Below, piece after piece: positions 16,506 through 25,859 of a stretch of 64,000 bases of DNA. Within the stretch, counting starts at the first letter, position 1. Every line of letters begins with the position of its first letter. Origin of the DNA: HGM13233 sp900762805 (GTDB lineage: Bacteria; Bacillota; Clostridia; Oscillospirales; Ruminococcaceae); NCBI GenBank assembly GCA_937993755.1, contig CALKMA010000007.1, positions 45,833-109,832 of the forward strand. The letters are read 5' to 3'. The notes beneath the pieces are model-generated. The model worked only from the letters and a program-made list of their open reading frames with translations. It searched no databases and had not been told where the DNA came from. Position numbers and translations under genes: made by a program.

Positions 16506-19500
16506 AGTGCTTCCTCCTGTTCAAATCGGGTGACGGCGTCGCTCCTTGCCTCGCGGTGGGGCTTCCTGCCGCGGCAGAGGGCGGCATAGTCGCATCTGTC
16601 GCAGGGATCCACATCGCCCACCGTGATGGGGTCGGGCGCAAAGCGGCCGGCGCGTATTTCAGCGGCCATATCGGTCAGCAGCCGGTCGATATGCCGGCCG
16701 ATACGTCCCAGCCGCTCGGCACTGGCCAGCGTCTCAGCCATTTTGGGGGCGTCGGGATCGTCGCCGATGGAGGGGATGAAGATGCCCTTCTCCTGCTCGA
16801 CGCCGGCCAGCACGCGGTCGTCGGCCAGCAGCAGACCGTCCATGCGGTACATCCTGTCGCCCGCCGCGCTGAGATCCGGCTCGGAATGCTGGAACATGAC
16901 GCCGGCCGGAATGGGGCGGCCATAGCGTGCCGCGCCGTTCTCGCAGATCGAGAAAAGATAGATGAACATCTGCACCGAAATGCCGTAGTAAACCTCCGGC
17001 AGACTGAATTTCTTGCTGCCCGTCTTGTAATCGACAACACGGATAAAGTCGCCGTCGTCGGTGTGCATGACGTCAACGCGGTCAACCTTGCCCTCCACCC
17101 GGACACTGCTGCCGTCGGGCAGCAGCAGGACGCGCGGCTCGCAGTCGCCGCCGCGGGCGATGGACAGCTCATAATCGACGGACAGAAAGCGGGTGGCACG
17201 CTGCTCGCGCTGGGTATGCAGCAGCAGCCGTACCGCCTGATCGGTCAGCCGGCCGGTAAGATAATCCAGCCGCCGCGAATGGAAGCCGGGAGCCATCTCC
17301 GCCATATAATCGGCAGCCGCCTGACAGGCCATGGTGCGCAGCTCGGCCGGCGGCAGCTCGGTAAAGCGGTCGCCCCCCTGCTGCATGACCCGCTGCATCA
17401 GATAGTGCAGCAGGTTGCCGATCTCGCGGAAATCGAGCTTGGCCGGTGTCAGCGGCCGCGCCTTGATGAGATACTGCATGAAGAAGCGCAGCGCACAGCG
17501 AGAAAAGCTCTCGGCGCGGCTGGGCGATATCATCATATCCTCGCCGACATAGGCCCGCACGGCGGCCGTGTCGGCCAGCTTAAAGTCCGGGTCGCCCGCC
17601 GTCAGCCGCTCGCCCAGCACGGCCTCGGCCATCACCGGGTCGGCGCACAGCAGCAGGCGGGCCGAGCCTTCATTCTGGATCAGCGGCGTGTCCCACCGGG
17701 CAAAGCTCTCCTCGCCGGTCGCCGCAATGTAGGCCTCTATCAGCGGGCTGCGAAGGCAGGCCGCGCCGCGGCTGTCGGTGCGGGGCGATGAAATATAGAG
17801 GCGGCTCTCGGCGGCGGTCAGCACCCGATAGCAGCGCAGCAGGCGCTCATGATAAAGATGGTCAAAGGAACCGGGCAGGGTGCCGTCGGGCGACAGCAGC
17901 GCCCGCTCCCGCTCGGTAAAGAGGCCGGCGGCCTCGTTTTCACGCGGAAAAACACCGCTTACCGCCCCCATCACAAAAACAACGGGCTTTCGGATGGGGC
18001 GCGAGCGCTCGACGTCGCCCACTGTGACCTCGGCCAGCATCTGCGGCACATCGAACAGCTTGACGGCAGCGGCCTCGGTGCGGAGCAGCCCGGCTATCTC
18101 GCGCGGCGGCACCCGGTCGCCCAGCAGCAGCGCGTGGAGATTGTCAAGGATGCCGGTCAGCAGCTCGTACTCGCGCGCGGCGCGGCGGGCTGACGGCTCC
18201 TCGAGCGCGGCGCAGAGCGCGCGCAGCTGATCGGGCAGACCGAGCGCCAGCATCGCCTGATACAGGGCGCGCAGCACCTCGTCGCCATCGGCCTCCTCGC
18301 AGGCGGCGCGAAATTCGGCGACGGCGGCCATCAGAAAGGCGCGGGCGGCCTCAATACTTTCGAGCGTCCGGCGCTCCTCCCCGCTGAGGTCGGCCTTGAA
18401 GCCCGACGGGTTGCGGGTAAAGGGAGCATCCCAGTCGGCGCCTTCGATCTGCCAGACAAAGCAGTAGCTGGCCAGCAGCTCTGACACGCCTTCGGGCAGC
18501 CCGCACAGGCCGCTGCCGGCCAGCGACAGCAGCAGGTCGGTATCGTTGCCGCCGTCGGCCAGTCCCAGCAGCGCCGTGCAGACGGTGACAGGCGGTGAAA
18601 AGGCGATGCCGTCTCCGAAATCCGAGAAGAAGGGCACACCGTAGCGGGCAAACTCCGTCTCAATGGGGATGCGGTAGCGGTCAGAATCGCCGCACAGCAC
18701 GGCGATATCGGCATAGGAGACGCCGCCGCGCGCCAGCTCGACAATGGCTGCCGCTACATGGCGCGCCTCGTCATAAGGGTCGCGCGCCAGCAGCACGCGG
18801 ACGCCCTCGGTGGTCTCCGGCGGCGTTCGGTCAATCAGAAAGCGCCCCAACGCGCCGATGCCGTCGGGGCGGCAGCGGGCAGGGCGGAGTACCCGCACAC
18901 CGATCAGATCGGCAGCCGCCAGCACCCGCAGCCGCCGGGCGGTGCGGGCGGCGGTGCAGGTGACCTCGGACGGCTGCCCGCCGCCCGTGAGGGCGCAGAA
19001 AACATCATCTGCCGAGGTCAGCATCTTTTCCAGAAACAGCAGCTGCTGATGGGTAAAGCTGTCAAATTCATCGAGAAAAACCGTTGTGTCGGCGAAGAAG
19101 CCGGCGTCGGTCAGGCGGGCGGCCGCTTCAATGGCGTCCTGCTCGCTGGCATAGCGCCCCTCGATGACGGCGCGGTAGGCGGCGTAGATGAGGGCTGTCT
19201 CGCGAAGCTTGGCGGCGGCTGCGCCGTCGGCCCCGGCGGCCGCCTCCTGCACCTGCTCCGGCCCAAGGCCGGCCAGCGACAGCTCGGTGACGGCGCTGCC
19301 GACCATCTCATAGAAGGCCTCATTGCGCTTATGGCGGCTGAAATAAACCAGCTGGTCGCCCACCGCCTCAATGGCGCGGCGAACGGCCGCCCGGCGCTCG
19401 CTGTCGCCCAGCCGGCGCACAGCCGCACCGCCGCGCAGCTTGAAAACATCGCGCGCCAGCGAGCCGAAGCTCTTGACGGCGATATGCCGTTGCTCAGCCG

Positions 19501-19657
19501 GCGTCAGCGCGGCGGTCAGCATCCGCTCATATTCAAACGATACCTGCTCCGACACCACCAGCATACACCGGCGGCCGGCCGCACAGCGCAGCCGCGCCTC
19601 CTCAAGCAGCGCGGCCGTTTTGCCGCCGCCCTGCGGAGCTATCACCAAAACCAGCAT
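16502..19657 (-). CDS. addB: ATP-dependent nuclease subunit B
   Basis: 1051 residues. It has N-terminal Walker A APQGGGKT (7-14), a degenerate helicase core and a C-terminal RecB-like nuclease with VEGKVDRVDV and RVVDYKTGSKK. The three clustered cysteines in CDRCDYAALC, plus C in SRCALRFF, match the four-cysteine Fe-S staple that holds the AddB nuclease domain. It acts with AddA as a heterodimer. The ATG at 19657 has AAGGGAG seven bases upstream; the longer frame to 19708 has no ribosome site. It is first in the addB-addA operon. Confidence 0.95.
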   Translation of the reverse strand: MLVLVIAPQGGGKTAALLEEARLRCAAGRRCMLVVSEQVSFEYERMLTAALTPAEQRHIAVKSFGSLARDVFKLRGGAAVRRLGDSERRAAVRRAIEAVGDQLVYFSRHKRNEAFYEMVGSAVTELSLAGLGPEQVQEAAAGADGAAAAKLRETALIYAAYRAVIEGRYASEQDAIEAAARLTDAGFFADTTVFLDEFDSFTHQQLLFLEKMLTSADDVFCALTGGGQPSEVTCTAARTARRLRVLAAADLIGVRVLRPARCRPDGIGALGRFLIDRTPPETTEGVRVLLARDPYDEARHVAAAIVELARGGVSYADIAVLCGDSDRYRIPIETEFARYGVPFFSDFGDGIAFSPPVTVCTALLGLADGGNDTDLLLSLAGSGLCGLPEGVSELLASYCFVWQIEGADWDAPFTRNPSGFKADLSGEERRTLESIEAARAFLMAAVAEFRAACEEADGDEVLRALYQAMLALGLPDQLRALCAALEEPSARRAAREYELLTGILDNLHALLLGDRVPPREIAGLLRTEAAAVKLFDVPQMLAEVTVGDVERSRPIRKPVVFVMGAVSGVFPRENEAAGLFTERERALLSPDGTLPGSFDHLYHERLLRCYRVLTAAESRLYISSPRTDSRGAACLRSPLIEAYIAATGEESFARWDTPLIQNEGSARLLLCADPVMAEAVLGERLTAGDPDFKLADTAAVRAYVGEDMMISPSRAESFSRCALRFFMQYLIKARPLTPAKLDFREIGNLLHYLMQRVMQQGGDRFTELPPAELRTMACQAAADYMAEMAPGFHSRRLDYLTGRLTDQAVRLLLHTQREQRATRFLSVDYELSIARGGDCEPRVLLLPDGSSVRVEGKVDRVDVMHTDDGDFIRVVDYKTGSKKFSLPEVYYGISVQMFIYLFSICENGAARYGRPIPAGVMFQHSEPDLSAAGDRMYRMDGLLLADDRVLAGVEQEKGIFIPSIGDDPDAPKMAETLASAERLGRIGRHIDRLLTDMAAEIRAGRFAPDPITVGDVDPCDRCDYAALCRGRKPHREARSDAVTRFEQEEAL

Positions 19658-19799
19658 ATTCTTCTCCCTTCGCCGCTCCGGGCGGCAGGCAGGCCGGCGG
19701 ATTGGCAATGATCACTTGCTTATCTAATCTAAATCATATCGGACGGCATGGGGCAAAACAAGGCCACAGCAGGCGGCCGCCCACAGGTCGGCAGGGCAG

Positions 19800-20789
19800 T
19801 CAGGGGCAGGAGCTGCCATCGGGCACACCGTCGTCAGCCGAAGCCGCCAATATCTCTTCGATCAGCGCCTTCAGCTCATCGAGGCTGTTCAGCGCCGCCG
19901 CCCGCCGGCGGAAAAGGGCGGCGCCGCGGAAGCCGGCGACGCTCCACATCACATGCTTGCGCGCCTCCGGCAAAGCACGTGCCTCGCCCTTCTGTGCACA
20001 CATGTCGCTGATCTGCCGATAAAGCAGCGCCATGCGCTGCTCGGTGTCGGGCGGCGTGTACGGGCGGCCCGCCAGCGCAGCGGAAATCTCGGCAAATATA
20101 AACGGATCGCCCAGCGCCGCCCGGCCGACCATCACGGCATCGCAGCCCGTTTCGCGGAGCATCCGCAGCGCGTCGCCGCCCGACGCGATATCGCCGTTGC
20201 CGATGACCGGCACCGAAACGGCCCGCCTGACTCCGGCAATGAGCTGCCAGTCGGAATGGCCGCGGAACATCTGTGCCCGCGTGCGCGGGTGCAGCGTGAT
20301 GGCCGACACCCCTGCCTGCTCCAGCATCACGGCAAAGTCGATGCAGTTGACCTCGTCAAAGCCGGCCCGCAGCTTGACGGTGACCGGCAGCCCGCCGGCG
20401 TTTCGCACCGCCGTGCGCACCAGCTCGGCAGCCAGCTCCGGCCGGCGCATCAGCGCGCTGCCCGAACCGCTGCCCTCGATCTTAGGCGCGGGACAGCCCA
20501 TGTTGAGGTCGATAAAGTCGGGGCGGAGCGCCGCCGCCGCGCCGACCGCCGCCGGAAAGCTGTTCGGCTCGCAGCCGAACAGCTGAATGCCGAAGGGACG
20601 CTCGCAGGGCCGGAACTGCATCAGCCGCGGCGATTTTCTGTCGCCCAGCGAGAGCGCCTTGGCGCTCACCATCTCGCTGACGGTGAAGCCGGCACCCAGC
20701 TCGCGGCAGACGGCGCGAAAGGCGCTGTCGGTGCAGCCGGCCATGGGGGCCAGCCCCGCGCAGGGCTCTTGAAGAAAGGAAAGACTCAT
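19800..20789 (-). CDS. dus: tRNA-dihydrouridine synthase
   Basis: 329 residues, a flavin-dependent TIM barrel that reduces uridine to dihydrouridine in tRNA D-loops. LAPMAGCTDSAFR starts the barrel. The catalytic cysteine lies in NMGCPAPKI, and VKLRAGFDE plus VIGNGDIASGGDAL provide FMN contacts. The DusB-like branch is most likely, but the subfamily is not certain. It is transcribed leftward from a promoter divergent from polA. The start at 20789 has only a weak AGGCGG ribosome site. Confidence 0.93.
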   Translation of the reverse strand: MSLSFLQEPCAGLAPMAGCTDSAFRAVCRELGAGFTVSEMVSAKALSLGDRKSPRLMQFRPCERPFGIQLFGCEPNSFPAAVGAAAALRPDFIDLNMGCPAPKIEGSGSGSALMRRPELAAELVRTAVRNAGGLPVTVKLRAGFDEVNCIDFAVMLEQAGVSAITLHPRTRAQMFRGHSDWQLIAGVRRAVSVPVIGNGDIASGGDALRMLRETGCDAVMVGRAALGDPFIFAEISAALAGRPYTPPDTEQRMALLYRQISDMCAQKGEARALPEARKHVMWSVAGFRGAALFRRRAAALNSLDELKALIEEILAASADDGVPDGSSCP

Positions 20790-20850
20790 GATACCGCCTG
20801 TTTTCTCTGAAATAGCCGCGCCGTCGGCGCGGCGGGGTCTGTCATATCAG

Positions 20851-20879
20851 AGTATACCATAAAACGGCGGGCGGGTAAA
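20851..20879 (-). promoter_or_regulatory. Promoter of dus
   Basis: Minus strand TTTACC (20874-20879), 17-base spacer, TATACT (20851-20856) with TGG extension. Transcription is divergent from polA within a 238-bp spacer. Confidence 0.6.
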
Positions 20880-20970
20880 GCCGCATCGGACGGGCAGGAG
20901 CGATTCCGCCGCCCCGCAAAGGCCGTCCCCCGCTTTGGAGCGGCCTCCCGCCGAAAAAATCCGCTCCGCG

Positions 20971-20999
20971 CTTTCAAATTGCCGCAAATGTGGTATACT
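20971..20999 (+). promoter_or_regulatory. Promoter of polA-rimI-tsaD
   Basis: Plus strand TGGTATACT puts an extended -10 (TATACT) at 20994-20999, 28 bases before the polA ATG. The -35 (CTTTCA, 20971-20976) is poor, so the extension probably matters. Confidence 0.6.
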
Positions 21000-21027
21000 A
21001 TACCTTAGCAAGAGAAGGGAGCCGAAC

Positions 21028-23535
21028 ATGAAGCTACTTTGTATCGACGGCAACAGCATACTCAACCGCGCCTTTTACGGCATCAAGCTGCTCGCCACGC
21101 ACGACGGCCGCCATACCAACGCCATTCAGGGCTTTATGAATATCCTCATCCGCCTGATGAATGACCATGCCCCCGACGCTGTGGCCGTGGCCTTTGATAT
21201 GCGGGCCAAAACCTTCCGCCATAAGATGTATGACGGCTACAAGGCCACCCGCAAGGGTATGCCGGAGGAGCTGGCCGAGCAGCTGCCGGTGCTCAAAAAA
21301 ATCCTCGCGGCGCTCGGCTACCCGATGATCGAGTGCGAGGGCTACGAGGCCGACGATATCCTTGGCACCCTCGCCCGCAGCTGCGAGGAGCGGGGCGACG
21401 CCTGCCTCATTGCGACCGGCGACCGCGACAGCCTGCAGCTGGTGTCCGACGCCGTCACGGTGCTGCTGACCACCACCCACTTCGGGCGCGGCGAAACGGC
21501 CCCGATGACCCCGGAAGCCGTCGCCGAAAAATACGGCGTCACGCCGCGCCAGCTCATCGACGTCAAGGCGCTGATGGGCGATGCCTCCGATAACATCCCC
21601 GGTGTCGCCGGCGTCGGCGAAAAGACGGCCACCGCTCTCATCGCCCGGTTCGGCTCGCTTGACGGCGTATATGAACAGCTCGATGACCCGTCCATCCGCC
21701 CCGGTGTGCGCGCCCGGCTCGAAAAGGACCGGGACAGCGCCCGGCTCAGCTACAGGCTGGCCGTCATCGAACGCCGCGTCCCCATCGACGACGACCCCTC
21801 CCATTATGAAAAGCTGGCCGGCAGCCCCGCTGAGGCCGCCGCTCTGCTGCAAAGCCTTGAGCTGACGCAGCTCATCGGCCGTTTGGGCCTCAGAACCGAA
21901 GCCGCAGAGGCCGCGGCGGCCGACGCCGCTCCCATTGCGCTCTCGGCCTCCGACGCGCTGACCGGCTCACGCCGCTATATCGGAAGCCGGACGGACGGCG
22001 GCTGGCAGGTGACCGACGGCCGCCGCGCCGCGCTGCTCTCCGACGGTGAGCTGACAGAACTCCTGGCTGACGAAACGCTCGAAAAGTATTGCGCCGACAG
22101 CAAGATGCTGGTACCGCTCGGCCAAAAGGGCTTCCGCCATATCGCCTTCGACCTGCGGCTGGCCGCTTATCTTGAAAATCCGCTGGCGCGGGAATACTCG
22201 GTGCCCTCGCTGGCCGCCGGCTACCGTGCGGCGCCGGCCTTTGCCTGCGCCGAGGCTCCCGAAGCCGGCCTGCTGCCCCCGCTCTGCACCCGTCTCGGCG
22301 AAAAGCTGGAGGCCGAGGGCATGACCGACCTGCTGCACCGCATCGAAATGCCGCTGGCTGTCGTGCTGTCGCACATGGAGCAGCGCGGCTTTCTGGTTGA
22401 TGTCGAGGGCATCCGCCGCTTCGGCAGCGAGCTTCAGCTGCGCATCGACGACCTTGTGCGCGCCATCTGTACCGAAGCGGGGCGCGACTTCAATCTCAAC
22501 AGTCCCCAGCAGCTGGCCGATGTGCTGCTGGGCTTGGGCATCCCGCTGACCAAAAAGACGCAGCGCGGCTACTCGACCGACGCTGAAACGCTGGAATCGC
22601 TGCGCCACTACCCCATTGTGGCCGACCTGCTGGCCTACCGCACCTATCAGAAGCTCAGTTCGACCTATGTCGAAGGGCTGACCAAGGCTGCCGACCGCGA
22701 GCACCGCATCCACACACAGTTCAACCAGACCGAGACGCGCACCGGCCGCATCAGCTCACACAATCCCAACCTTCAGAACATCCCCGTGCGCACCGAGCTG
22801 GGCAGCCAGCTGCGCCGCTTCTTTATCGCCGCACCCGGTCATGTGCTGCTCGACGCCGACTATTCGCAGATCGAGCTGCGCGTCATGGCGCACATGAGCG
22901 GCGACCGCCACATGATCGAGGACTTCCTTTCGGGCCACGACATCCACACCGAAACGGCCGCGCGCGTCTTTGGCGTCGAGCGCGCCGCCGTCACGCCAGA
23001 TATGCGCCGCCGCGCCAAGGCTGTCAACTTCGGCATCATCTACGGCATCGGCGCCTACTCACTGGCGCAGGACATCGGAGTCAGTATGCGCGAGGCCGCC
23101 CGCTATATCGACGAATATCTCGGCATCTACAGCGGCGTGCGCGACTATCTGACGGGGACCGTCGAGGCGGCCCGGCGCGACGGCTATGTCACCACCATGT
23201 ACGGCCGCCGCCGCCGCCTGCCGGAGCTGGCCAACGCCAACAAGCAGGTGCAGGCGCTGGGCAAGCGGCTGGCCATGAATACTCCCATCCAGGGAACGGC
23301 CGCCGACATTATCAAAATCGCCATGATCGACACCGAGCGTGCCTTCCGCGAGGCCGGCCTGTCGGCACGGCTGATCCTGCAGATACACGACGAGCTGATC
23401 GTTGAAGCGCCGGAAACCGAGGCGGCGCAGGCGGCGGCGCTGCTTAGGCAGACGATGGAGGGCGCCGCCTCGCTGGCGGTGCCGCTGACCGTCGATGTCG
23501 GGCAGGGAGGCAGCTGGTATGACGCCAAGCGTTGA
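21028..23535 (+). CDS. polA: DNA polymerase I
   Basis: 835 residues. It has an N-terminal 5'-3' exonuclease (about 1-290; YEADDILGTLA, GDASDNIPGVAGVG) and a family A polymerase domain. The latter shows motif A LLDADYSQIELR, motif B RRAKAVNFGIIYGIG and motif C QIHDELIVEAP. The intermediate 3'-5' exonuclease domain lacks the metal-binding D-x-E signature, so proofreading is probably absent, as in Bacillus-type enzymes. It fills gaps and removes RNA primers during repair and replication. The ATG at 21028 follows GAGAAGGGAG. rimI begins inside its last codons. Confidence 0.97.
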   Translation: MKLLCIDGNSILNRAFYGIKLLATHDGRHTNAIQGFMNILIRLMNDHAPDAVAVAFDMRAKTFRHKMYDGYKATRKGMPEELAEQLPVLKKILAALGYPMIECEGYEADDILGTLARSCEERGDACLIATGDRDSLQLVSDAVTVLLTTTHFGRGETAPMTPEAVAEKYGVTPRQLIDVKALMGDASDNIPGVAGVGEKTATALIARFGSLDGVYEQLDDPSIRPGVRARLEKDRDSARLSYRLAVIERRVPIDDDPSHYEKLAGSPAEAAALLQSLELTQLIGRLGLRTEAAEAAAADAAPIALSASDALTGSRRYIGSRTDGGWQVTDGRRAALLSDGELTELLADETLEKYCADSKMLVPLGQKGFRHIAFDLRLAAYLENPLAREYSVPSLAAGYRAAPAFACAEAPEAGLLPPLCTRLGEKLEAEGMTDLLHRIEMPLAVVLSHMEQRGFLVDVEGIRRFGSELQLRIDDLVRAICTEAGRDFNLNSPQQLADVLLGLGIPLTKKTQRGYSTDAETLESLRHYPIVADLLAYRTYQKLSSTYVEGLTKAADREHRIHTQFNQTETRTGRISSHNPNLQNIPVRTELGSQLRRFFIAAPGHVLLDADYSQIELRVMAHMSGDRHMIEDFLSGHDIHTETAARVFGVERAAVTPDMRRRAKAVNFGIIYGIGAYSLAQDIGVSMREAARYIDEYLGIYSGVRDYLTGTVEAARRDGYVTTMYGRRRRLPELANANKQVQALGKRLAMNTPIQGTAADIIKIAMIDTERAFREAGLSARLILQIHDELIVEAPETEAAQAAALLRQTMEGAASLAVPLTVDVGQGGSWYDAKR

Positions 23536-23977
23536 GATACGCCGCGCCACGCCGGGCGATACGGCCGCCATCGCCGCCATCGAAGCCGTCAGCTTTCCCC
23601 ATCCGTGGACCGAGGCGCAGTTCGCCGGCGAGCTTTCCAACCCCTTTGCGTGGCTGTTTGTGGCCGTCTGCGGCGGTGCGCCATGCGGCTATGCGGAATT
23701 TGATTTTGTAGCCGGGCAGGCTCACCTCAACACCTTTGCCGTCGCGCCCGACCGGCGCGGGCAGGGCATCGGGCGGGCGCTGCTGGCCGGCGCGCTCGAC
23801 CGTCTGGCCGGCGAGGGCGCCTTTGAGATCACATTGGAGGTGCGGCCGGGCAATACGGCGGCGCGGGCACTGTACGCACAGCTCGGCTTTACCGCCGTCG
23901 GGCTGCGCCGCGGCTTTTACCGCGACCCGCCGGAGGACGGACTTACCATGAAGCTGACGCTGACAGAAAAGAGGTAG
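23519..23977 (+). CDS. rimI: Ribosomal-protein-alanine N-acetyltransferase
   Basis: 152 residues, a single GNAT domain. Motif A is visible as VAPDRRGQGIGRALL (acetyl-CoA pyrophosphate loop); the C-terminal YAQLGFTAVGLRRGFY is typical of RimI, which acetylates ribosomal protein S18 in Escherichia coli. The ATG at 23519 lies inside the end of polA (17-base overlap), with AGGGAGG eight bases upstream, so the two are translationally coupled. Position directly before tsaD is the usual Firmicute arrangement. Substrate identity in this organism is inferred. Confidence 0.9.
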   Translation: MTPSVEIRRATPGDTAAIAAIEAVSFPHPWTEAQFAGELSNPFAWLFVAVCGGAPCGYAEFDFVAGQAHLNTFAVAPDRRGQGIGRALLAGALDRLAGEGAFEITLEVRPGNTAARALYAQLGFTAVGLRRGFYRDPPEDGLTMKLTLTEKR

Positions 23978-23983
23978 CCCCTT

Positions 23984-24973
23984 ATGAATATCCTTGGAAT
24001 AGAAAGCTCCTGCGACGAGACGGCCGCCGCCGTCGTAGCGGACGGCCGGCGGGTGCTCTCCAATGTCGTCTCATCTCAGATCCCCATCCACCGCCTTTAC
24101 GGCGGCGTCGTGCCGGAGATCGCCTCACGCTGCCACACCGAGATCATCGCCACCGTCTGCTCCGACGCGCTGGAGCAGGCCGGCCTGACGGTGGACGAGA
24201 TCGATGCCGTCGCCGTCACCAACCGGCCGGGCCTGATCGGGGCGCTGCTGGTGGGCGTCAGCTTTGCCAAAGGGCTGGCCTACGCCGCCGGCAAGCCGCT
24301 GGTGCCGGTCGATCACATCAAGGGGCACATCAGCGCCCTCTATCTGCAATACCCCGAACTGGAGCCGCCCTTCACGGCGCTGGTGGCCTCCGGCGGGCAC
24401 AGCTCACTCATCCATGTCGAGAGCTACAGCGACTTCCGGCTGATCGGGCGCGCCGTTGACGACGCGGCCGGCGAAGCCTTTGACAAGGTGGCCCGCGTGC
24501 TCGGTCTCCCCTATCCCGGCGGGCCGGAGGTCTCCAAGCTGGCGCTCACGGGCGACCGGCACGGCTACAAGCTGCCCGAACCGCACACCGAGCATCCGCT
24601 GGATGTCAGCTTTTCGGGGCTTAAAACCGCCGTTATCAACATCGTTCATACGGCCGAAATGAAGGGCGAGGCGGTCAGGCGGGCCGATCTGGCGGCCTCC
24701 TTCGAGCAGCGGGCCGACGAGCTTCTGTCCGACCGGCTGGCCGCGACCGACCACAAAAAGGCCGCCCTGTGCGGCGGTGTGGCGCAGAACCGGCTGCTGC
24801 GCGCCATGTGCGAGGAAAAATGCCGCCGACGCGGCATCGAGCTGTATCTGCCGGCCCCGCAATACTGCGGCGACAATGCCGCCATGATCGCGGCGGCAGG
24901 CTATTACGATTACCGCAACGGCGTTCGCGGCGGACTTGACCTCAACGCGATGGCGACCGGCGAATTTTCGTGA
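23984..24973 (+). CDS. tsaD: tRNA threonylcarbamoyladenosine transferase subunit
   Basis: 329 residues. TsaD (Gcp/YgjD) transfers threonylcarbamoyl to A37 of ANN-decoding tRNAs with TsaB and TsaE. MNILGIESSCDETAAAVV, the metal-binding HIKGH and ALVASGGHSSL are all present, as is the C-terminal DNAAMIAAAGYY. It is last in polA-rimI-tsaD, six bases after rimI. tsaB and tsaE are not in the window. It is the last GC-rich core gene before the island. A small hairpin at 25105 may end the transcript. Confidence 0.96.
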   Translation: MNILGIESSCDETAAAVVADGRRVLSNVVSSQIPIHRLYGGVVPEIASRCHTEIIATVCSDALEQAGLTVDEIDAVAVTNRPGLIGALLVGVSFAKGLAYAAGKPLVPVDHIKGHISALYLQYPELEPPFTALVASGGHSSLIHVESYSDFRLIGRAVDDAAGEAFDKVARVLGLPYPGGPEVSKLALTGDRHGYKLPEPHTEHPLDVSFSGLKTAVINIVHTAEMKGEAVRRADLAASFEQRADELLSDRLAATDHKKAALCGGVAQNRLLRAMCEEKCRRRGIELYLPAPQYCGDNAAMIAAAGYYDYRNGVRGGLDLNAMATGEFS

Positions 24974-25104
24974 GGGAAAGACTGTCGGCGAGAGGCTCGA
25001 TAAGGCACAATAAGTTGCGCAAGCGTCGCAAGGGGTGCAGCCACTTGTACGGAACGAAGTGACGCAAGGCGCGCATACAGAGCTTGCCCATGTATAGAAG
25101 TGCG

Positions 25105-25130
25105 CCCTTTGTTCCAAAGGGATTCTTTGG
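25105..25130 (+). terminator. Possible terminator downstream of tsaD
   Basis: CCCTTTG-TTC-CAAAGGG (25105-25121) is followed by ATTCTTTGG on the plus strand. The stem is short and the T tract broken. It lies 130 bases past tsaD, near the left edge of the AT-richer region. Confidence 0.4.
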
Positions 25131-25131
25131 C

Positions 25132-25388
25132 TTAATCAGCAATGTGCAAAATGCGTCTTACATATTTCTCATTACCCAAGAAGTATTGTTCAATCAACTC
25201 CCAACGCTCATCGTCATTCATATCGGCGGCAAAGAATGCCGCGAGAAGCCGTTCGTTATTACGATGATGCTCTTGAATGCTTTGCGGCACGCCATTGGCA
25301 TATTTCCCGCTCGCTGCCAACCGCTCAAGTTTTTCAGGATCATTAATGCGAATAAATACTTCTGTTTTTTCTCAGCCTCGGATTTCAT
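25132..25388 (-). pseudogene. Frameshifted small ORF next to recombinase relic
   Basis: From the ATG at 25388 the frame reads MKSEAEKK, then fails at a run of six A. Continuing in the -1 frame gives a sensible acidic, helical peptide (TEVFIRINDPEKLERLAASG ... ending RRILHIAD) down to the stop at 25132. Restoring one A would give an intact protein of about 85 residues. The family was not recognised. It could be the last part of the recombinase gene, whose frame runs into the MKSEAEKK segment without a stop, or a separate accessory gene. A programmed slip at the A run is possible but unlikely in such decayed surroundings. Confidence 0.5.
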
Positions 25389-25859
25389 AGGTTGCCAGCC
25401 CAAGCAATTCCATAAAACGCAGCGATTGCAACACTCATCTGAATCACACATAGGCAAAATGGATGTGACGGTTCCGGTTTCCTGTGTGTTTTCTATGTAA
25501 CCGGTTGCCCGGAAGAAGTCGTCATAATCTTCTTTCGAGCAACCCTTGATGAAGATGTGGCAGTGGCACTCATCATTTTCATCAGTAATATAAATGCGTT
25601 CAACAAAGGTTTGTATCAGCGTCACAAGCACATCGGGTACGGCGTTCTCGGCATACTTTCCGAAGGACAGCAGCCGTTCCTAAATTTCCTCAATGTCCCA
25701 GACGGCATACATCTGACTACGCTTGCTGTCCTCTAACTTTTGCAGCAGCATTTCTGTCTCGGCAAGTTCATCGGTCAGAGTTTTTACATCCTCCTGAATA
25801 TAACGTTTCAGCTTATCATCCACCTCACGCAGATTTTTGATTTGGTTGGTTATACGATC
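25389..25859 (-). pseudogene. Serine recombinase C-terminal relic with in-frame TAG
   Basis: The frame encodes a coiled-coil-rich C-terminal segment typical of large serine recombinases (VDDKLKRYIQEDVKTLTDEL), ending MYAVWDIEEI and a TAG at 25680-25682. In exactly the same frame it resumes with ERLLSFGKYAENAVPDVLV and RIYITDENDECHCHIF, the usual end of these proteins. So a single sense codon, probably CAG, has become TAG. The catalytic N-terminal domain is missing; the frame is replaced near 25860 by the IS3 remnant on the other strand. It is a dead remnant of a mobile or integrative element. Confidence 0.8.

Noticed and set aside
13578..16589. 1003-codon open frame on the plus strand opposite addA
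   Set aside because: It is antisense to a gene with full AddA motifs; GC-rich codons in the real gene open the opposite frames. The translation is Gln/Arg/Ala-rich and unrecognisable, as are the long antisense frames at 6939-8891, 1809-2906 and 62366-63538.
24974..25104. Possible tRNA or attachment site at the left edge of the island
   Set aside because: I looked for a cloverleaf or a direct repeat matching the right edge near 44850 and saw none.
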